From positions 1-17,151 of the forward strand of contig JBBRMT010000087.1 in NCBI GenBank assembly GCA_038230695.1: 17,151 bases of DNA, given 5' to 3'. The stretch comes from QHBQ01 sp038230695 (GTDB lineage Bacteria > Chloroflexota > Chloroflexia > QHBQ01). A program made the translations under genes and the position numbers. Shown here in pieces: positions 14,216-17,151 of this stretch (its first letter is position 1; each line of letters begins with the position of its first letter). The notes below the pieces were generated by a model. That model did not search any database. It was not told where the DNA came from and saw nothing but the letters and a program-made list of their open reading frames with translations.

Positions 14216-16621
14216 ATGGTCAAGGTGCTAAAAACAAAAATAGAGGTCGAAGGTCGGGTACACGAGGAAGTCGTGGTTATAGACGGCGAGTTGCCCGCGC
14301 CCTGGGATAGTAAGGCCGAGCTTACCATCGTGGGGCAGCCAGTGCCGCGTGTGGATGGCGCAGAGCGAGTCACCGGCCAGGCCCGCTACACCTCCGACAT
14401 CCAGTTGCCGGGGTTGCTGCACGCCCGTATCCTGCGTAGCCCGCATCCCCATGCGCGGGTCAAAAGCGTGGACATCAGTGCAGCGGAGGCATTGCCGGGA
14501 GTGCGAGCGGTGATCTGCCACACCAACACCGCGCCGATCAAGTGGTATCGTTCCAGCTTCCTGTTCGACAGCACGCTACGCCATGTCGGTGACGAAATCG
14601 CTGCCGTTGCCGCCGACAGCCTGGAGATCGCCTCCGATGCGCTACGGCTGATCAAGGTGGAGTACGAGGTGTTGCCCCACATTACCGACGAGCAACAGGC
14701 CAACGATGAGGCCGCGCCGCCAGTATGGGTGGACGAACCGCGCAACGTAATCGGCGGTGAACCAGATATCTATAAGCGCGGTGATGTGGACAAAGCGTTC
14801 AAGGATGCCGACTTCGTGGTGCAAGCCACCTTTCGCACCCCCACCGCGCTGCACAACTGCCTGGAGACGCACGGCAGTGTCGCGCAATGGGAGGGCGACA
14901 ACCTGACCATCTGGGACAGCACCCAGCATATCTTTGGCGTGCGCCAGCGGGTAGCGGAGAAGCTGGGCCTGGCGTTGAACAAGGTGCGCGTGATCAAGCA
15001 CTACATGGGCGGTGGGTTCGGATCGAAGGGCGGCGCGGGCAAGTACACGGTTATCGCCGCGTTGCTGGCCCGCAAAGCTGGCCGCCCAGTCAAGCTGATG
15101 CTCAACCGCACCGAGGAGAACCTGGTTACTGGCAACCGCGACAGCACCGTGCAGCACATCGCTGGCGCAGTGAATAAGGATGGCACGCTATTGGCGCTCA
15201 AGCTGGTTGGTTACGCCAACAGCGGCGCTTATGGCGGAGGCGGGATGCCTATCGCCGGGCCGGTGCAGGAGATGTACCGCTGCGCCAATGTCTACACCGA
15301 GTCATGGTCGCTCTACACCAACCTGGGCCGTCACTCCGCCTTCCGCGCCCCTGGGTTCGTCGAGGGCAACTTTGCGCTGGAGAGCCTGATGGACATGATG
15401 GCCGAGAAGGTGAAGCTGGACCCACTGGACTTCCGCAAGAAGAATTACGCCGAGCGCGACCCTAAAGCCAACCTGCCCTATAGCAGCAAGGGCTTGCGCC
15501 AGGCATACGAGCGCGGCGCGGAGATCATCGGCTGGCACTCGCGGGCGTGGGCAGATCGTCCGGCGGTAGATGCAACCCACCCCGACCTTCGGCGCGGCTT
15601 CGGCATGGCTAGCCAGATCTGGGGTGGCGGTGGTGGCCCGCCCGCCCACGCCATTATCAAGGTCAACGCCGACGGCACTGCCGACGTGATCACTGGCACA
15701 CAGGACATCGGCACCGGCACCAAGACGGTACTCAGCCAGGTGGCCGCCGAAGCGATGGGCTTCCGCCTCGAAGATGTGCGCGTTCACGTGGGCGACACCA
15801 GCCTGGGTGTGTACGCCCCCCTAAGCGCGGGCAGCATGACCGTGCCGAGCATGAGTCCGGCGGTGCAGATGGCCGCGCTGGATGTACATAAGCAAATACT
15901 CGCAATCGCCGCCGAGGTGCTGGGCGCACGCGCCAGCAGCCTCGAACTGAAGGGCAGCGTGATCACCCAGCGCAAGGGTAAGAAGCGCATCACAGTCAAG
16001 GAACTGATGCACGGTCTGAGCAACTATATGGTGGTGGGGCGGGGAGTGCGCGGCCCCAACGACAACAGTTACGCGGTCAACACCTTCGGCTGCCAGTTCG
16101 CCGAGGTGGAGGTGGATACCGCGACCGGCCAGGTGCGGGTGCTGCGACTGGTTGCCGTCCACGAGTCGGGGCGCGTGATCAACCCGATGACCATCACCAG
16201 CCAGCTATACGGCGGCGTAACCCAGGGCATGGGCTACGGCCTGATGGAGCATCGCGTGGTAGATCATCGCAGCGGCATCGTCCTCAACCCCAACCTGACC
16301 GACTACAAGATCCCCACCGCGCTGGATGTGCCGCTGGAGATTGTGGGCGAGATGATTGACCTGCCCGATACCATCGCCACCACCACTGGCGCAAAGGGGG
16401 TGGGCGAACCGCCGATTGTGCCGACCGCGCCCGCTATCGCCAACGCCATCTACGATGCGTGTGGTGTGCGCATGTTCCAGGCTCCGATCAGCCCCGATGT
16501 GCTGCTCGATGCCTTGCTGCGGCGCGACCAGCCTACGCTCGTGGAGCAGCCTGCGCGGCGCGAACTTGTGCCAGTTAGCCAGCTTTCCGATCACGAGCAA
16601 GAGAAAGGTGGTGATATTTAG
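14216..16621 (+). CDS. Molybdenum hydroxylase large (molybdopterin-binding) subunit
   Basis: An 801-residue catalytic subunit of the xanthine dehydrogenase / aldehyde oxidase / CoxL superfamily, binding molybdopterin-cytosine-dinucleotide-type cofactor and hydroxylating or oxidising an unknown substrate. After a 36-residue lead, the a/b hammerhead domain begins at VGQPVPRVDGAERVTG. The Mo-cofactor domains carry GGGFGSK (265-271) and HSAFRAPG (F376, R377). The catalytic base is E731 in KGVGEPP. The form I CO dehydrogenase loop AYRCSFR is absent (AFRAPG instead), so CO is unlikely; a heterocycle, aldehyde or aromatic thioester fits better. Length is typical. ATG 14216 follows AAAGGGG (14204-14210) by 5 bases. 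The FAD subunit follows 114 bases later; the small subunit precedes across a 510-base gap. It is probably cytoplasmic: no signal peptide is visible. Confidence 0.95.
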   Translation: MVKVLKTKIEVEGRVHEEVVVIDGELPAPWDSKAELTIVGQPVPRVDGAERVTGQARYTSDIQLPGLLHARILRSPHPHARVKSVDISAAEALPGVRAVICHTNTAPIKWYRSSFLFDSTLRHVGDEIAAVAADSLEIASDALRLIKVEYEVLPHITDEQQANDEAAPPVWVDEPRNVIGGEPDIYKRGDVDKAFKDADFVVQATFRTPTALHNCLETHGSVAQWEGDNLTIWDSTQHIFGVRQRVAEKLGLALNKVRVIKHYMGGGFGSKGGAGKYTVIAALLARKAGRPVKLMLNRTEENLVTGNRDSTVQHIAGAVNKDGTLLALKLVGYANSGAYGGGGMPIAGPVQEMYRCANVYTESWSLYTNLGRHSAFRAPGFVEGNFALESLMDMMAEKVKLDPLDFRKKNYAERDPKANLPYSSKGLRQAYERGAEIIGWHSRAWADRPAVDATHPDLRRGFGMASQIWGGGGGPPAHAIIKVNADGTADVITGTQDIGTGTKTVLSQVAAEAMGFRLEDVRVHVGDTSLGVYAPLSAGSMTVPSMSPAVQMAALDVHKQILAIAAEVLGARASSLELKGSVITQRKGKKRITVKELMHGLSNYMVVGRGVRGPNDNSYAVNTFGCQFAEVEVDTATGQVRVLRLVAVHESGRVINPMTITSQLYGGVTQGMGYGLMEHRVVDHRSGIVLNPNLTDYKIPTALDVPLEIVGEMIDLPDTIATTTGAKGVGEPPIVPTAPAIANAIYDACGVRMFQAPISPDVLLDALLRRDQPTLVEQPARRELVPVSQLSDHEQEKGGDI

Positions 16622-16644
16622 CCCCCTACCTGATGGTAGAGGGC
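16621..16644 (+). other. Hairpin between large and FAD subunit genes
   Basis: CTACC (16626-16630) pairs with GGTAG (16635-16639) around TGAT. Beyond a C/A mismatch, GCCC (16621-16624) pairs with GGGC (16641-16644). It begins at the last base of the stop codon and has no T-run. It may stabilise or partly terminate the message between the two genes. Confidence 0.45.
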
Positions 16645-16735
16645 CGTGTGGGGTGGACTGCTTATGCACCGGAACCCAACGCTTTATATACCAACAGCCA
16701 GACTCAGCATTCCCGCAAGGAAGCGAGGAGCAGTT

Positions 16736-17151
16736 ATGATGAAACCATTCGACCATGTTGATGCAGATAGCGCGGTAAGAGCGGCGGCCCTACTGGGAGA
16801 GGGCAACCAGCTCGCGCCACCGCGCCCCGAAGACCGCCCCGTGCGCCTAATCGCCGGTGGCACCGACCTGTTGACTGTGATGAAGGATGATATTATGTCG
16901 CCTCAAACCCTGGTCAACATCAAGACCGTACCCGACCTCGACCGCATCCAGTTCACCGCGGCGGCTGGCCTGCGTCTCGGCCCGCTCGTCACCCTTACCG
17001 ATCTTGAACACGATACCCTGATCAACGACCGTTATACCGCGCTGGCGCAGGCGGCGCATCTCTCGGCCAGCCCCCAGCTACGCAATATGGCGACGATTGG
17101 CGGCAACCTGCTGCAGCAGTCGCGCTGCTGGTACTATCGTGGCCCCTTCCA
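16736..17151 (+). CDS. Molybdenum hydroxylase FAD-binding (medium) subunit, partial
   Basis: The N-terminal 138 residues are present; the gene runs off the window. It belongs to the CoxM/XdhB/PaoB type, which accepts electrons from the small subunit's clusters onto FAD and passes them to an external acceptor. The FAD-binding signature IAGGTDLL (39-46) and the second signature ATIGGNLLQQ (119-128) are both present. The latter runs into SRCWYYRGPF with C131, the arrangement of PaoB and 4-hydroxybenzoyl-CoA reductase beta subunits, which carry an extra [4Fe-4S] cluster; the remaining ligands would lie beyond the window. GAGGAG (16725-16730) is 5 bases before ATG 16736; a second ATG follows immediately at 16739. 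The position downstream of the large subunit completes a small-large-medium order. Confidence 0.93.
   Translation, partial: MMKPFDHVDADSAVRAAALLGEGNQLAPPRPEDRPVRLIAGGTDLLTVMKDDIMSPQTLVNIKTVPDLDRIQFTAAAGLRLGPLVTLTDLEHDTLINDRYTALAQAAHLSASPQLRNMATIGGNLLQQSRCWYYRGPF

Noticed and set aside
13181..17151. Aerobic CO dehydrogenase operon (coxSLM)
   Set aside because: The large subunit lacks the AYRCSFR active-site loop and the gene order is S-L-M with a long gap; only family-level homology is supported.

Overview
The window is about 17 kb of bacterial DNA with moderately high GC in its genes. Several things suggest a Chloroflexota-type organism: large GT-C-like membrane proteins of a kind common there, GAF/PAS/GGDEF multidomain proteins, palindromic intergenic repeats, and an intergenic stretch that looks like a HEARO (IscB-type omega) RNA. 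This assignment is an inference from gene content, not a phylogeny.

Layout. (1) 1-2835 is repeat-rich accessory sequence. It holds a terminator-like hairpin at the left edge, a small Cys-Cys protein (313-654, +), a 75-bp tandem repeat with an inverted partial copy, and an NCS1-family purine/pyrimidine-type permease (946-2355, -). A 31-bp exact inverted repeat (122-152 and 2570-2600) brackets the small gene and the permease. (2) 2836-7174 carries two large polytopic membrane proteins of about 720 residues that converge tail to tail. They resemble each other at several motifs and look like GT-C-type glycosyltransferases of unknown acceptor. (3) 7341-8864 is a complete ComM/YifB-type AAA+ protein, divergent from the second membrane protein. 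(4) 9024-13092 holds two consecutive diguanylate cyclase genes, GAF-PAS-PAS-PAS-GGDEF and GAF-PAS-GGDEF, each with its own good promoter. They look like a tandem duplication in which one copy lost the inhibitory I-site. (5) 13181-17151 is a molybdenum hydroxylase locus in the order small [2Fe-2S] subunit, large molybdopterin subunit, FAD subunit (cut by the window end). It is interrupted between the first two genes by a 510-bp gap that contains several hairpins and the HEARO-like RNA candidate.

The molybdenum hydroxylase subunits should form one electron-transfer enzyme: the Mo site in the large subunit, two [2Fe-2S] clusters in the small one, and FAD plus a probable extra [4Fe-4S] cluster in the medium one. 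The large subunit lacks the CO-dehydrogenase active-site loop but has the catalytic Glu of the xanthine/aldehyde oxidase family, so an organic substrate is more likely than CO. I see no clear new multi-gene defence or metabolic system. The best lead for something unusual is the structured orphan RNA between the first two molybdenum hydroxylase genes. After that come the I-site split between the paired diguanylate cyclases and the repeat-bounded permease segment.
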